Positions 33,524 through 42,733 are shown, counted from the stretch's first letter. The stretch: DNA of 64,000 nt from Oceanidesulfovibrio indonesiensis (GCF_007625075.1 NZ_QMIE01000004.1:233484-297483), one strand, 5' to 3'. Numbers and translations are program-made. The notes: generated by a model not told the origin, from the sequence alone.

Positions 33524-35218
33524 TCATTCCAGCACGCCGGCGTTAACGAGCGCCTGCCGCTTTGCCGCCAGGTCTTCTGCAAGAGCGTCCGTAAGTCTGG
33601 CCCGCATGGCTGTGATCTCGTCCTTGCTGTAGAGCATCTGCAATTTGTAGAGATTCGCCATGGCTCCGGCAGTGGCTTTGGGGTCTGTGCGGCTCTGGCT
33701 GCCGCTGCGCTTGGCGTGATGCACCCCCAGCCGGCCCTGGTACACCGGGAACAGCCCGTCCTTGCACTGCCGCATGTCGTGCTCGATGTCGTCGTACTGC
33801 GTGGGCGAGAAGCGGATGTCGAAGAGTCCTGACTCCTCCAGCCGTTCACGCAGAAACAGATGGCAGCACCCGGTAACGGAGTGGCAAGGCCGGCAGTAGT
33901 CGAACTGCCCGAAATCCAGGTCCTGGTGCTGGAGGTTGGAAACCTTGAAGCGACGCTGGTAGTCGAGAGATTCCGGGTCGGGCTGCGCCGCTTTGGGAGG
34001 CGGGTCGGCAAGATGATGGTCCACGCTCTGAAGCACGGCCGGGTTTGCGGCGTCCACCACCTTGCAACCCCAGACGCCGGCATTCGGGTACCGCGCCACG
34101 GCCGAAGCGAGTCCGTCCAGCCAGTCCGGCGGCACGTGCGCGTCGTCATCCAGGTACGCCACGTATTTGCATGTCCGCACGTCATCCAGGCTCAGCAGCC
34201 AGTTGCGGGCCGCAGGCGCGCCCACGTTCACGGGCAGCCGCACAACGCCGAAACGGTCGCTGCCGAACGTGTCTTCCCATTTATTCAGCACGTCGGCCGT
34301 GCCGTCGGTAGAGCCGTTGTCCAGCACGCGGATGATGCAGGATTCGGCCGAGGCGCTCGAAGCTATCGCGTCGCTCGCGGCAAGTGTCGCCAGCGTGGCG
34401 TCCAGATCGTCCGCTTTGTTGTGGGTGTAAAGCAGAACGGCCAGACCTCCATCCAGAATATTGGACACACCTGGCTGGGTAAGAATGCTGTCGTGCAGCC
34501 GCATCAACAGGTTCACCTGCCAGGGCCGCATGCTCAGGGAGCGAACCCACGCAGCATGGGCTTCATCCTTTTTGCCTGTCCGGCGCATGGCTTCGCCCAG
34601 CCGCGCGAACACGAGCGCCGTTTCCACCGTGTTCAGGGATTCGGCATACGCCTCCATGGCTGCGTCGCAATCGCCGGCCAGCATCGCCATGTCCCCTCGC
34701 AGCTTTGCCAGCGCCCAGCCCGGCGCATGGCCGGCGTAGCCGCCCACCATGCCGCGCACCCAGTCCCATTCGCCGCGATAAGCGCCCAGGGCGACAGCTT
34801 CCTTGAGCCAGTGCAGAGCGCCCTGGCCGCCAGCCAGCCGCTCTTCGATATAATTGCGCACGGCGTCCATGTCCCCGGCCAGTTTCAGACGGCCCAGGTA
34901 GCGCGTGTCCGGCGTCTCGCCCGCAGCCTCGACCGTGGCGCGCAGCAGGTCCTTCACGCCGTCGCTCACCAGCGGTGAGTTCTGCACCACATGGAGGATC
35001 TGTCCAGCTATGGCGCCGTCCAGCGGGTCATGCTCGAACGCGGCCAGCAGGAAATCCACCCCGAGCACGACAACCTGCTCGTCATTGGATTCCAGCGCCT
35101 GCTGCGCCAGTCCCAACAGTTGGAAACGACCGTCCGTGCCGATGAGAGTGAGCCGCCGCAGCGGTTCGGGAAGGGTTTCGGGTCGGTTGAAAAACGTCTG
35201 CTCGGATGAAGAATCCAC
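33524..35218 (-). CDS. family 2 glycosyltransferase with helical N-terminal domain
   Basis: This 564-residue protein has a helical, TPR-like N-terminal half (about 1-255, for example LAGDCDAAMEAYAESLNTVE) and a GT-A type glycosyltransferase from about 260: LAVLLYTHNKADDLDATLAT, VLDNGSTDGTADVL, a conserved VNVGAPAARNWLL block and the metal-binding DDD at about 354 (YLDDDAHVPPDW). Later CHSVTGCCH and WLDGLASAVARYPNA follow the same order as the gene at 35450. The GTG start at 35218 has AAGGAGACGAAACGACC upstream, so the long upstream extension (to 36166) is rejected. It is divergent from a paralog. Confidence 0.78.
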   Translation of the reverse strand: MDSSSEQTFFNRPETLPEPLRRLTLIGTDGRFQLLGLAQQALESNDEQVVVLGVDFLLAAFEHDPLDGAIAGQILHVVQNSPLVSDGVKDLLRATVEAAGETPDTRYLGRLKLAGDMDAVRNYIEERLAGGQGALHWLKEAVALGAYRGEWDWVRGMVGGYAGHAPGWALAKLRGDMAMLAGDCDAAMEAYAESLNTVETALVFARLGEAMRRTGKKDEAHAAWVRSLSMRPWQVNLLMRLHDSILTQPGVSNILDGGLAVLLYTHNKADDLDATLATLAASDAIASSASAESCIIRVLDNGSTDGTADVLNKWEDTFGSDRFGVVRLPVNVGAPAARNWLLSLDDVRTCKYVAYLDDDAHVPPDWLDGLASAVARYPNAGVWGCKVVDAANPAVLQSVDHHLADPPPKAAQPDPESLDYQRRFKVSNLQHQDLDFGQFDYCRPCHSVTGCCHLFLRERLEESGLFDIRFSPTQYDDIEHDMRQCKDGLFPVYQGRLGVHHAKRSGSQSRTDPKATAGAMANLYKLQMLYSKDEITAMRARLTDALAEDLAAKRQALVNAGVLE

Positions 35219-35449
35219 GGTCGTTTCGTCTCCTTGTATTGACAAGAATGCCGCCAGAGTCGATCCTCCGGGGCGATTGGAAGAACCATACGCGCCTCGC
35301 AATCGGAGCAACCGGGCGCCGCAGGAACAGTCACCACCTGCGGTCCGCCGCGTCAGCCTTTCGGGTGCTACCCCAGGCCGCACGCTCGACGCAAGCCCCG
35401 ATTCCCGGACAGCCGGCTGCATGAACCTCCATCGCGCACACTGAACGAC

Positions 35450-37123
35450 ATGCTCCGATTCTCTCCCGATCTCTCCGCCTTCGCCGCGCTCGATGCGGCC
35501 CTTCCTCTGTGGAAAATCGGCTCGGAAGGAGCCCTCGCCCAACAACTTATCCATATGGCCTCTGAGCTTGCGGGCGAGGACACCAATGCCCTGAAGTTTC
35601 TCGCAGGATTGATGGACTGGTCCTGGCAGAAGTCGCCGCTGGACAGCACACTGCTCGGCCCCTACCTCGCGCTGGACCGCGCCGCCCATCACCTCCCCCC
35701 CGCCACCCGCGCCGTGGCGAAGGCTCTGCGCACCAGCACTCCCGGCCCGGACGCCATAGACACCAACATCTGGAACGAACTGCACACCGCGCCCGAGGCC
35801 GATCTGCGACGCATCGCCGTGAACCATGCCAGTTCTGCTGCCGGACCGATGTATCTTGCAGCTGCGTTCGACCGGCTCCTGGACGCAGGCATCTGGGAGG
35901 ACGCCCACGCCCTGCTCACGGAGTTTTCCTCCCTGCCCGGCCCCGTGCAGACGCGCTATGAAGCCGAATGGGCGTTCCATGCTCTCGACCCCGCAGAATC
36001 CCTCCCTTATCTTAAGGCAGTGGACCCGGCGATTTTCGGCTTGTGGCGAGGCTACCGTCTGGCCAGGCTCACCCTGCTCCAGGGCGGCAGAGACGAAGCC
36101 CGCGAAGCCTTTGGTGAACTCTGGCGCGAGATGCCCTGGCACGTCAATCTGACGCTCCTCCTGCACGATATGATCGAGCCGCCGCCGACGCCGGACTCAA
36201 ACGACCGCGACGCCGTGGGGCGATCCTGTGTGCTGTTGTACTCCTGGAACAAGGCCGACGTTCTGGACACCGCGCTGACCAGGCTCAGGGAAACCGACCT
36301 GGCCGGCGCCCGTGTGATTGTGCTGGACAACGGCTCCACGGACGCGACGCCCGATGTACTCCGCAAACACCAGACGGACTGGCCCGGGAACCGCGAGCAC
36401 CGCTTCCTCATCGAAACACTACCCGTGAACGTAGGCGCGCCGGCCGCGCGCAACTGGCTGCTTTCAAAAACTGAACTCCGGGACGCAGCCGCCGTGGCCT
36501 TCCTGGACGACGACGCCCTGCCCGAAAGCGACTCCTGGCTGCTCGACCTCATGGCGACGCTGCGGCGTTACCCCGGTCACGGCGCCGTGGGCGGCCGCGT
36601 GACCGACCACACGCCGCCGTATCGCTGCCAGGCCGCGGATTTCCATCTGCATCCGGCAGACGGCTTCCCTTCGCAGTTCCCTGATTTCGAGGAGAACATC
36701 CATCCTGCCGACATGGGGCTTGGTCAACGGGAAATGGGCTTTTTCGAGTACTCGCGCCAGTGCAGCCACGTCACCGGCTGCTGCCATCTCATCCCCCGCG
36801 AAAGCCTCGACGCCGTCGGGTTCTTCGACATCCGTTTCAATCCCACCCAGTTCGACGACCTGGAGCGGGACCTGCGCTCTTGCGCCGCCGGTTTCCCGGC
36901 CCGCTACTGCGGCCACATGGGCGTTCGCCACATGCAGCACTCCAGCCTGGCCCAGGCCACCGACCCCGCCAAGGCCGCGCACATCCGCGGCAACAAGATC
37001 AAACTCGAAGGCCTGTTCGCCAAGGATACGGTTCGTAAGATCGTCAGCCGCGACCAGCAGGCCATGCGCGACGACCTGCTCTCAAAACTAGCCAGACTCA
37101 TTAAAGTTTTTGGAGAACAATGA
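35450..37123 (+). CDS. family 2 glycosyltransferase, paralog of the divergent neighbour
   Basis: This 557-residue protein has the same architecture as the protein encoded at 33524-35218: a helical N-terminal half and a GT-A type domain from about residue 254 (SCVLLYSWNKADVLDTAL, VLDNGSTDATPDVL, VNVGAPAARNWLL, and DDDALP near 352). The shared blocks VNVGAPAARNWLL and VTGCCH and the matching order suggest a gene duplication with inversion. The donor sugar is unknown. It converges on a smaller glycosyltransferase gene with a hairpin at 37132-37148 in between. Confidence 0.78.
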   Translation: MLRFSPDLSAFAALDAALPLWKIGSEGALAQQLIHMASELAGEDTNALKFLAGLMDWSWQKSPLDSTLLGPYLALDRAAHHLPPATRAVAKALRTSTPGPDAIDTNIWNELHTAPEADLRRIAVNHASSAAGPMYLAAAFDRLLDAGIWEDAHALLTEFSSLPGPVQTRYEAEWAFHALDPAESLPYLKAVDPAIFGLWRGYRLARLTLLQGGRDEAREAFGELWREMPWHVNLTLLLHDMIEPPPTPDSNDRDAVGRSCVLLYSWNKADVLDTALTRLRETDLAGARVIVLDNGSTDATPDVLRKHQTDWPGNREHRFLIETLPVNVGAPAARNWLLSKTELRDAAAVAFLDDDALPESDSWLLDLMATLRRYPGHGAVGGRVTDHTPPYRCQAADFHLHPADGFPSQFPDFEENIHPADMGLGQREMGFFEYSRQCSHVTGCCHLIPRESLDAVGFFDIRFNPTQFDDLERDLRSCAAGFPARYCGHMGVRHMQHSSLAQATDPAKAAHIRGNKIKLEGLFAKDTVRKIVSRDQQAMRDDLLSKLARLIKVFGEQ

Positions 37124-37131
37124 GGGCTTGC

Positions 37132-37148
37132 GAGAGGGGACCCCTCTC
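37132..37148. terminator. hairpin between convergent glycosyltransferase genes
   Basis: GAGAGGGG A CCCCTCTC is a near-perfect palindrome at 37132-37148, followed by aaaac on one side. It lies 8 bp after the stop of the plus-strand glycosyltransferase and 26 bp beyond the end of the convergent gene, so it may act as a bidirectional terminator. Confidence 0.5.
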
Positions 37149-37174
37149 AAAACAGTCCCCGTTCGGAGTGATGA

Positions 37175-37840
37175 TTAAATCCCGGCTGACTTTTTCTGCC
37201 GTGGATTCATGCCTTCGGAATCCAGGCCCGCGCCGGCGTCGTAGATGCCCACCACGTCATCGATGACGGCCGCGCTGCGCGCCCGGCGGTGGTAGCGGCG
37301 GATATTGAGAAAATCGGATTCGTACCCTCCCTCCCCACGCCAGCCCCCGGCGCGGATCACGAGGTCCTTGGCGACGCAGAGACACAGCGGGTCTACGTTG
37401 CCCTGGCGGATCACCGTATCCGGCGAGTCCTGCCCCGTGCGCGGGAGCAGGCCCACATCCGGAAAGGCCCTGGATACGTCGATGCGGCCGATGACGAGTT
37501 CCGTCTCGGGACAGCGCTCCCAGATCGAGAAGGCATCCGGAGCTACCGCATTGTCGTCGTCGACAAAAAGCAGGCGAGCGCCCCGGGCGACCTTGACGAA
37601 CGCATCGCGGATGCCGTTGCCGAAATTGCCCTCGAAAGGAAAATCCACATAACGGATGAATGGATAGTCGCGAACCCGCTCACCGTGCGCGCCGTCGAAC
37701 CCCACGAGCATTTCCACGCACACGCCGGCCTGGTCGGCGGCGGCCTGCACGCTGTCCAATGCCTGACCCAGGGCGCGCGGCCTGTCCCCACGGCTGGGCG
37801 TAACGACCGTATATCTGGGCGTGTCCCTGGGCGTTCCCAT
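37175..37840 (-). CDS. small family 2 glycosyltransferase
   Basis: This 221-residue protein is a compact GT-A type glycosyltransferase: N-terminal YTVVTPSRGDRPRALGQALD, the donor segment RLLFVDDDNAVAPDAF (metal DD near 95), and later LVIGRIDVSRAF and LCVAKDLVIRAGGWRGEGGY. It lacks a membrane helix. It follows the TrmH gene by 27 bp on the same strand but is probably part of the glycan set by content. Confidence 0.75.
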   Translation of the reverse strand: MGTPRDTPRYTVVTPSRGDRPRALGQALDSVQAAADQAGVCVEMLVGFDGAHGERVRDYPFIRYVDFPFEGNFGNGIRDAFVKVARGARLLFVDDDNAVAPDAFSIWERCPETELVIGRIDVSRAFPDVGLLPRTGQDSPDTVIRQGNVDPLCLCVAKDLVIRAGGWRGEGGYESDFLNIRRYHRRARSAAVIDDVVGIYDAGAGLDSEGMNPRQKKSAGI

Positions 37841-37867
37841 AGATTACCCCGCGGAAGGCTTCGCTCG

Positions 37868-38470
37868 CTATAGCTTGCACCACGCCGCTTCGAGGGCGGC
37901 GAGTTCCTCGGACGACATATTGGGGGTGTCGTACATGCCGGCCTCGTTACGCTGCCGCCACGCCTCGAACAGCGTCACGGCGGCGGCCACGGAAACATTG
38001 AGCGACTGCACCATGCCCATCATGGGAATGTACGCCTCGGCATGGGCGATTTCCTTGAGCTCGTCTTCCACGCCGCTATGCTCATTGCCGAAAATGACAG
38101 CCGTGGGTTTGGTGAAGTCGAAGTCCGTAACGGGCTTCGCGTCCTTTGAGAAACTCGTGGCGATGATGGTCGCGTCCATGACGTGCAGGGCGGCGGCGAG
38201 CTCGTCGCGGTTCTTGTGGCGCACTGTCTCCACCCATTTACGGGCCGAACCGGAGGATTTTCGCCCCAGCGAAGGGAACGCCGTGCTCGTATAATGCAGA
38301 TGAACACTATGCACGCCGAATGCGTCGCAGCTGCGGTAGATGGCCGAAACGTTATGCGGATCGTGGATGTTGGACAGGACCAGGGTGAGGTCTTTCTGTC
38401 GCCTGGCCAGCACGCCGCGGATGCGGGCGAGCCTGCGCTCGGATGGGGGGAGATTCGGATTTCTGGCCAT
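37868..38470 (-). CDS. TrmH-type SPOUT rRNA/tRNA methyltransferase
   Basis: This 200-residue SPOUT-fold protein methylates a 2'-O ribose in RNA, in the TrmH style (tRNA Gm18). The knotted C-terminal motifs are visible as AVIFGNEHSGVEDELK and IPMMGMVQSLNVSVAAAV. The ATG at 38470 gives MARNPNLPPSERRLARI, and the upstream frame was rejected. It is divergent from the universal stress gene and lies upstream of a glycosyltransferase by chance or by operon. Confidence 0.85.
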   Translation of the reverse strand: MARNPNLPPSERRLARIRGVLARRQKDLTLVLSNIHDPHNVSAIYRSCDAFGVHSVHLHYTSTAFPSLGRKSSGSARKWVETVRHKNRDELAAALHVMDATIIATSFSKDAKPVTDFDFTKPTAVIFGNEHSGVEDELKEIAHAEAYIPMMGMVQSLNVSVAAAVTLFEAWRQRNEAGMYDTPNMSSEELAALEAAWCKL

Positions 38471-38611
38471 GGTCGGGAGTTGGATTACGCAATGTGCGGT
38501 AAATTCGCAAGGTCGGCTGCCAGCCGAATACGTCGCCGTGCGGTATGGACTCGAAGTCCAGATATGATATCGTGCGAAAAAACGCATTCATTCAAACCAT
38601 TGGAACCGTGC

Positions 38612-39487
38612 ATGGAAAAACACCTGCTGCTGACCATATCCAACGACCAGGAGACTTCATACAATCTGCGGTTCATCCGCCATTTTTTCGAGAACCTCTG
38701 CGATATCCGCCTCACCCTGTTCTACGTGGCGCCGCGCGCGCCGGAGTGGCAGCTGGATTCCAAGGATCTCTCACCAAATCGCCAGGCCGTGGCGCAAATT
38801 GAAAAAATCAAGGACTCCACAGGAAAACGGGCTCTGGAAAACGCAAAAAAGTGGATAGTGGCCGAGGGCTGCGAACTGGCCAAGGTTCACACCAAAGTAG
38901 TGTACTCCAAGCATGGTACGGTCAACGAGATCATCAAGGAAGCGCACCACGGCCTGTACGATGCATGCGTGCTGGGCCGGCGGGGCGTGTCCTGGTTCGG
39001 CGAACTCATCGAAGACAGCGTGAGCCACCGCATCCTCTGGAAGGAGCTCGACTTCCCGGTGTGGATATGCCGGCGTCCGGAAACCGGCTTGAATCGCAAC
39101 GTGCTGCTGTGCGTGGACGACACCGAATCCTCCATGCGCATGGCCGACCATGTAGGCTATATGCTGGAGGGCATGCGCAGACACAAGGTCACCATGTTCC
39201 ACGCGCGTACGCCGGGAAGCACGGCCGATCCGGCGGCGTTGTTCGCCCAGGCGCGTTCACTGCTCCTGGAAGCAGGAATGGACGAAGATCTCATCGAGGA
39301 AGAAGTCGCGGAGTCCAGAAATGCGGTGGGCGCCATTCTGGACAAGGGCAAGAAGGGGCGATACACGGCCGTGGCCATGGGCCGCGCAGCCGGTGCGCCC
39401 GGCACCATGGAGCGATTTTTCCCGGGTTCCGTATCAACCGGCCTTTTGCGCCGCGTCGAGGATTTCGCGCTCTGGATCAGTAAGTAG
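38612..39487 (+). CDS. universal stress protein (two-domain)
   Basis: This 291-residue protein starts MEKHLLLTISNDQETSYN and has two alpha/beta domains of the universal stress type. The second has the nucleotide-binding pattern ALGRAAGAPGTMERFFPGSVS (G-x2-G-x9-G-S form). Residues of the first domain include GLYDACVLGRRGVSWFGELIE. USP proteins bind ATP and help survive stress, but no specific partner is evident. The ATG at 38612 was chosen because it gives the family N-terminus. It precedes the Mrp operon by 200 bp. Confidence 0.78.
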   Translation: MEKHLLLTISNDQETSYNLRFIRHFFENLCDIRLTLFYVAPRAPEWQLDSKDLSPNRQAVAQIEKIKDSTGKRALENAKKWIVAEGCELAKVHTKVVYSKHGTVNEIIKEAHHGLYDACVLGRRGVSWFGELIEDSVSHRILWKELDFPVWICRRPETGLNRNVLLCVDDTESSMRMADHVGYMLEGMRRHKVTMFHARTPGSTADPAALFAQARSLLLEAGMDEDLIEEEVAESRNAVGAILDKGKKGRYTAVAMGRAAGAPGTMERFFPGSVSTGLLRRVEDFALWISK

Positions 39488-39687
39488 CGTTAAAAATTTG
39501 TCGCTGTTTCGGCGCAAGCAAGTTGCCGCAGACACTGCGATTCTCTATTTCGTGAATTATTGCACACGCCAATTTCTTTGTGTTCATGTTGCGCAAACCC
39601 TCATTCTGGGGCATGACTGGAGGCCTTGACGGCTTTTTGGCATGACCGCCCCGATCGACACCATTTGGCTTACATCCCCCTATACTT

Positions 39688-40329
39688 ATGGCTAACATTT
39701 CCGAGACATCGCCCTTTTCACCCGATCAGTGCGACACCGAAGCCCCTGAATTCTTAGTCCAGGGGCCGGCATGCTCGCTGCCTTCGGAATCGTCCCGGCA
39801 CACCGGTGAGGCGGCCAACGAAACGCGGCCCAGGCGCAGGCCAGCCGCCGTCATCGCGACGTTCCTGTTGATGATGGCCACCTGGCTCGTACTGTCCAAC
39901 ATGCGCGACGCCTTCCACATCGTCCTTGGCGTGATATCCAGCGGCATTGTCGCGTGGTTTTCCTCGGACATGCTCTTCAGCAGCGCCGCACCGGTAAAAA
40001 GCACGCGGGTGGCCTGGTATCGCTTTCCGCTCTACATTCCATGGCTGCTCTGGCAGATTTTCATGGCCAACCTGTGGGTGCTCTACCTGGTGTTCCATCC
40101 GCGCATGCGCGACATGATCAACCCGAGGATCATCACCTTCAGAAGCAATCTGAAGAGCCGTATGGCGCAGATCACCTTCGCCAACTCCATTACCCTCACG
40201 CCCGGCACCATCACCGTGGACGTCGACTGGAACGGCACGTTCACCGTGCACGCCCTGGACGAAAAGTCCGCAATCGGCCTGCCCGGAGAGATGGAGCAAC
40301 GCGTGGCGCGGGTCTTCGGGGAGGATTAG
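39688..40329 (+). CDS. mrpE: Mrp antiporter subunit E
   Basis: MrpE is a small membrane subunit of multisubunit Na+/H+ antiporters. This 213-residue form has an unusual hydrophilic N-terminal tail of about 55 residues, then helices around AVIATFLLMMATWLVLSNM and FHIVLGVISSGIVAWF, and the family C-terminal block NSITLTPGTITVDVD. It is the first gene of an operon that runs to 48429, and the next gene starts 1 bp after its stop codon. Confidence 0.88.
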   Translation: MANISETSPFSPDQCDTEAPEFLVQGPACSLPSESSRHTGEAANETRPRRRPAAVIATFLLMMATWLVLSNMRDAFHIVLGVISSGIVAWFSSDMLFSSAAPVKSTRVAWYRFPLYIPWLLWQIFMANLWVLYLVFHPRMRDMINPRIITFRSNLKSRMAQITFANSITLTPGTITVDVDWNGTFTVHALDEKSAIGLPGEMEQRVARVFGED

Positions 40330-40330
40330 C

Positions 40331-40660
40331 ATGGACACCTTCCTGCTTTACTCCGGCTTGGCCCTCGTACTCATCATGATCCTTTCCATGTACCGAGGCA
40401 TCGTGGGCCCCACCGTTCTGGACCGCATCATCAGCGTGAACGCCGTGGGCTCCAAAACCGTGGTCCTGCTCATCATCATCGGCTTTCTGTACGGCAGGGT
40501 GGACATGTTCGTGGACATCGCCCTTGCCTACGCCATGCTCAACTTCGTGGCCGTGCTCGCCGCGGCCAAGTACTTCTACAAACGCCGGGGGCTGCATGAA
40601 GAGCCCGGCCAGGGAGCCCGCCTTACCGATCTGCCCGAACGGGAGGAGGAAAACGCATGA
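40331..40660 (+). CDS. mrpF: Mrp antiporter subunit F
   Basis: This 109-residue three-helix subunit of the Mrp complex has the typical VGPTVLDRIISVNAVGSKTV motif between helices 1 and 2 and LLIIIGFLYGRVDMFVDIALAYAMLNFVAV in helices 2-3, of which LDRIISVNA and DIALAYAMLNF are the family-conserved parts. The stop overlaps the start of mrpG by 4 bp (ATGA). Confidence 0.9.
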   Translation: MDTFLLYSGLALVLIMILSMYRGIVGPTVLDRIISVNAVGSKTVVLLIIIGFLYGRVDMFVDIALAYAMLNFVAVLAAAKYFYKRRGLHEEPGQGARLTDLPEREEENA

Positions 40661-41034
40661 TCCTGAACATCGTCGTCATAACGTTCATGCTGATGGGGTT
40701 GTTCTTCTACGTGGGCGGCACCGTGGGAATTCTCCGGCTTCCGGACTTCTACACGCGGCTGCACGCCGCTGGTAAGCTGGACACTCTCGGCGCGCTCGCC
40801 ATGCTCTTCGGCCTGGCGCTCTTCAACCTGCACGAGTTCAATATCGACACGCTCCAGGTCGCGCTCAAGATCATGCTCGCCGTGGCTTTCGTTTTCATCG
40901 CCTCGCCCACGGCCACGCATGCCATCACGGACGCCGGTCTGGTTGGCGGCCTGCCGCCCTGGCGCAAACATGCCCGTGCCGGCCTCTTCTCGCCTGCGGC
41001 GTATCGCGAGCCCAAGAAAAGGAAGGAGCGGTAG
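40657..41034 (+). CDS. mrpG: Mrp antiporter subunit G
   Basis: This 125-residue subunit has three membrane helices and the family pattern FYVGGTVGILRLPDFYTRLHA and KLDTLGALAMLFGLALF. The C-terminus is basic (RAGLFSPAAYREPKKRKER). It is directly followed by the MbhD-like gene with no gap, and is required for complex assembly in known Mrp systems. Confidence 0.9.
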   Translation: MILNIVVITFMLMGLFFYVGGTVGILRLPDFYTRLHAAGKLDTLGALAMLFGLALFNLHEFNIDTLQVALKIMLAVAFVFIASPTATHAITDAGLVGGLPPWRKHARAGLFSPAAYREPKKRKER

Positions 41035-41280
41035 ATGTTCTGGCAGATCGACAACGCCGTATTGACACTGGTGATCATCTGTGCTGTCGCCGCCATCCAA
41101 ATCAAAGACCTGCTCGGCGCAGCCATTTTTTTCGGCATTTACAGCTTCATGATGTGCGTGCTCTGGGCTGTCATGGGCGCCGTTGACGTGGCCTTCACCG
41201 AGGCGACCGTCGGCGCCGGCGTCTCCACCGTTCTGTTCATCGCGGCCGTCTTCCGCACCACCAGGAGGACGAAAGATTGA
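41035..41280 (+). CDS. MbhD-like DUF4040 membrane subunit
   Basis: This 81-residue two- or three-helix protein matches the DUF4040/MbhD part that is usually the C-terminal region of MrpA. Sequence: VIICAVAAIQIKDLLGAAIF and AVDVAFTEATVGAGVSTVL, the second being the classic MrpA/MbhD block. It is a separate gene here. Its stop overlaps the next start (TTGA). Confidence 0.82.
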   Translation: MFWQIDNAVLTLVIICAVAAIQIKDLLGAAIFFGIYSFMMCVLWAVMGAVDVAFTEATVGAGVSTVLFIAAVFRTTRRTKD

Positions 41281-42107
41281 AAAAGGTCTCTTTCGCTATC
41301 GTCCTGGTGTTTGGTGGCCTGCTGATTTTCGTGCTCACGGATTTTCCCAAATGGGGAGATCCGGAGTCCCCGGCGTCCACACACCTGTCGCCGTATTTCC
41401 TTGAGCACGCACTCGAAGACACGGCGGTGCCCAACATCGTCACCGCGGTTCTGGCCGACTATCGTAGCTACGACACCATGTTCGAGGTCGTGGTGGTCTT
41501 TACCGCGGCCATGGCCTGCTTCTTCCTGCTGCGAGTGCTCGTGTGCTACAACCTGCGCGAGGAAAAGCTCTACCGCCACCTGGAGTCCGGCGTCATCATA
41601 CGCATAACCGGGTCCCAGACCCTGTCGGCCACGTCCAGTTTCCTCCGCGTTGAAAGCCCGCGCGCGAGATTCGACGTCGTCACGTCCAAAGTTGCGCGGC
41701 TGCTCATTCCCTTCCTCCAGATATACGCTTTGTACGTGGTCGCTCACGGACACCACAGCCCGGGCGGCGGCTTCCAGGGAGGCGTCACCCTCGGGGCGGC
41801 ATACATTCTGTACGCCATCTCGCACGACCTCCAGACCGCCTGCGACAGATATCTTGAGCGCCACATGTTCATCCTGCTCGTCGGCGGCGTGCTTCTGTAC
41901 GCCGGCACCGGCGCAGTCTGCATGGCCCTGGGCGGCAACTTTCTGGACTACTCGGTCCTTGCGCCGCTCTTCAGGCTCCCGGTCGCGGAAACCCGGTCCT
42001 TTTCCATCCTTATTGTGGAGATCGGCGTGGCAATGACGGTCATGGCGACCATGGTCCTGCTTTACAACTTCCTGGTCTCGAACGGCCGCTGCGAGGAGGG
42101 GCTGTGA
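41277..42107 (+). CDS. mrpB: MbhE-MrpB fusion subunit
   Basis: This 276-residue protein joins two usually separate modules. The N-terminal part (1-95) is MbhE-like, the end of classical MrpA (TAVPNIVTAVLADYRSYDTMFEVVVVF is its signature, cut here to VTAVLADYRSYDTMFE). From about 130 to the end is MrpB: VARLLIPFLQIYALYVVAHG, HHSPGGGFQGGVTLGAAYIL, and CMALGGNFLDYSVL. The start is TTG at 41277 with AGGAGGACGAAAGA upstream. The stop overlaps the mrpC start by 1 bp. Confidence 0.82.
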   Translation: MKKVSFAIVLVFGGLLIFVLTDFPKWGDPESPASTHLSPYFLEHALEDTAVPNIVTAVLADYRSYDTMFEVVVVFTAAMACFFLLRVLVCYNLREEKLYRHLESGVIIRITGSQTLSATSSFLRVESPRARFDVVTSKVARLLIPFLQIYALYVVAHGHHSPGGGFQGGVTLGAAYILYAISHDLQTACDRYLERHMFILLVGGVLLYAGTGAVCMALGGNFLDYSVLAPLFRLPVAETRSFSILIVEIGVAMTVMATMVLLYNFLVSNGRCEEGL

Positions 42108-42733
42108 TGTTCGACGCACTTAGCGACATCCTCGCCCACAAATACAACTACCTGGGCTTCATCATCCTCATGATGATCGGCCTTTGGGCAATGCTCGCCA
42201 AGAGCAATCTGGCCAAAAAGATTCTGGGAATGGCCATTTTCCAGAGCGCCATCATCCTGTTTTACATCTCCGTTTCCGTAAAGGAAAACGCCACTCTGCC
42301 CATACTGGAGCACCACGGCCACGGGGACGAGCACGGCGCCGAAACAGCTGCCCACGGTGTACAATCTGCCGCGCATGCTACGGAATCCACCTTACAGAGC
42401 ACGCACGATGCCGCACAGGCGACAAGCCATGGCCTGGCCGAAAGCGCGCACGACGCCATGCAGGCTGCAAACGACGTGACCCACAGCGCCGTGAATGCAA
42501 CAGGCGACGCGCTGCACGCCGCGGCGCAAGCCGTGGGAGAAGCGGCGGCGCACGGCGCGCACGCAGCCATCAACGCGGCGGACTACGTCAACCCGCTGCC
42601 CCACGTGCTCATGCTCACCGCCATTGTGGTTTCCGTGGCGACCCTCGGCGTGGCGCTGGCGTTGGCCATGAAAATCTATAAGGAATACAACACACTGGAT
42701 GAAGACGTCATCCTCGAGAAGATTCGGCAATGA
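42107..42733 (+). CDS. mrpC: Mrp antiporter subunit C with an Ala/His-rich insertion
   Basis: MrpC is a NuoK-like three-helix subunit normally of 110-120 residues. This one has 208. Helices 1 and 2 (LGFIILMMIGLWAML, and LGMAIFQSAIILFYISVSV) and helix 3 (NPLPHVLMLTAIVVSVATLG) match the family, but between them (about residues 70-158) lies an insertion rich in Ala and His, for example SAAHATESTLQSTHDAA and GLAESAHDAMQAANDV. It looks like an 11-residue-repeat amphipathic helix. The insertion is in the loop between helices 2 and 3. Start ATG at 42107 with GAGGAGGGG upstream. Confidence 0.85.
   Translation: MFDALSDILAHKYNYLGFIILMMIGLWAMLAKSNLAKKILGMAIFQSAIILFYISVSVKENATLPILEHHGHGDEHGAETAAHGVQSAAHATESTLQSTHDAAQATSHGLAESAHDAMQAANDVTHSAVNATGDALHAAAQAVGEAAAHGAHAAINAADYVNPLPHVLMLTAIVVSVATLGVALALAMKIYKEYNTLDEDVILEKIRQ

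Noticed and set aside
35219..36166. N-terminal extension of the glycosyltransferase at 33524-35218
   Set aside because: The extension overlaps the start of the divergent paralog, has no domain, and the GTG at 35218 has a good ribosome binding site.
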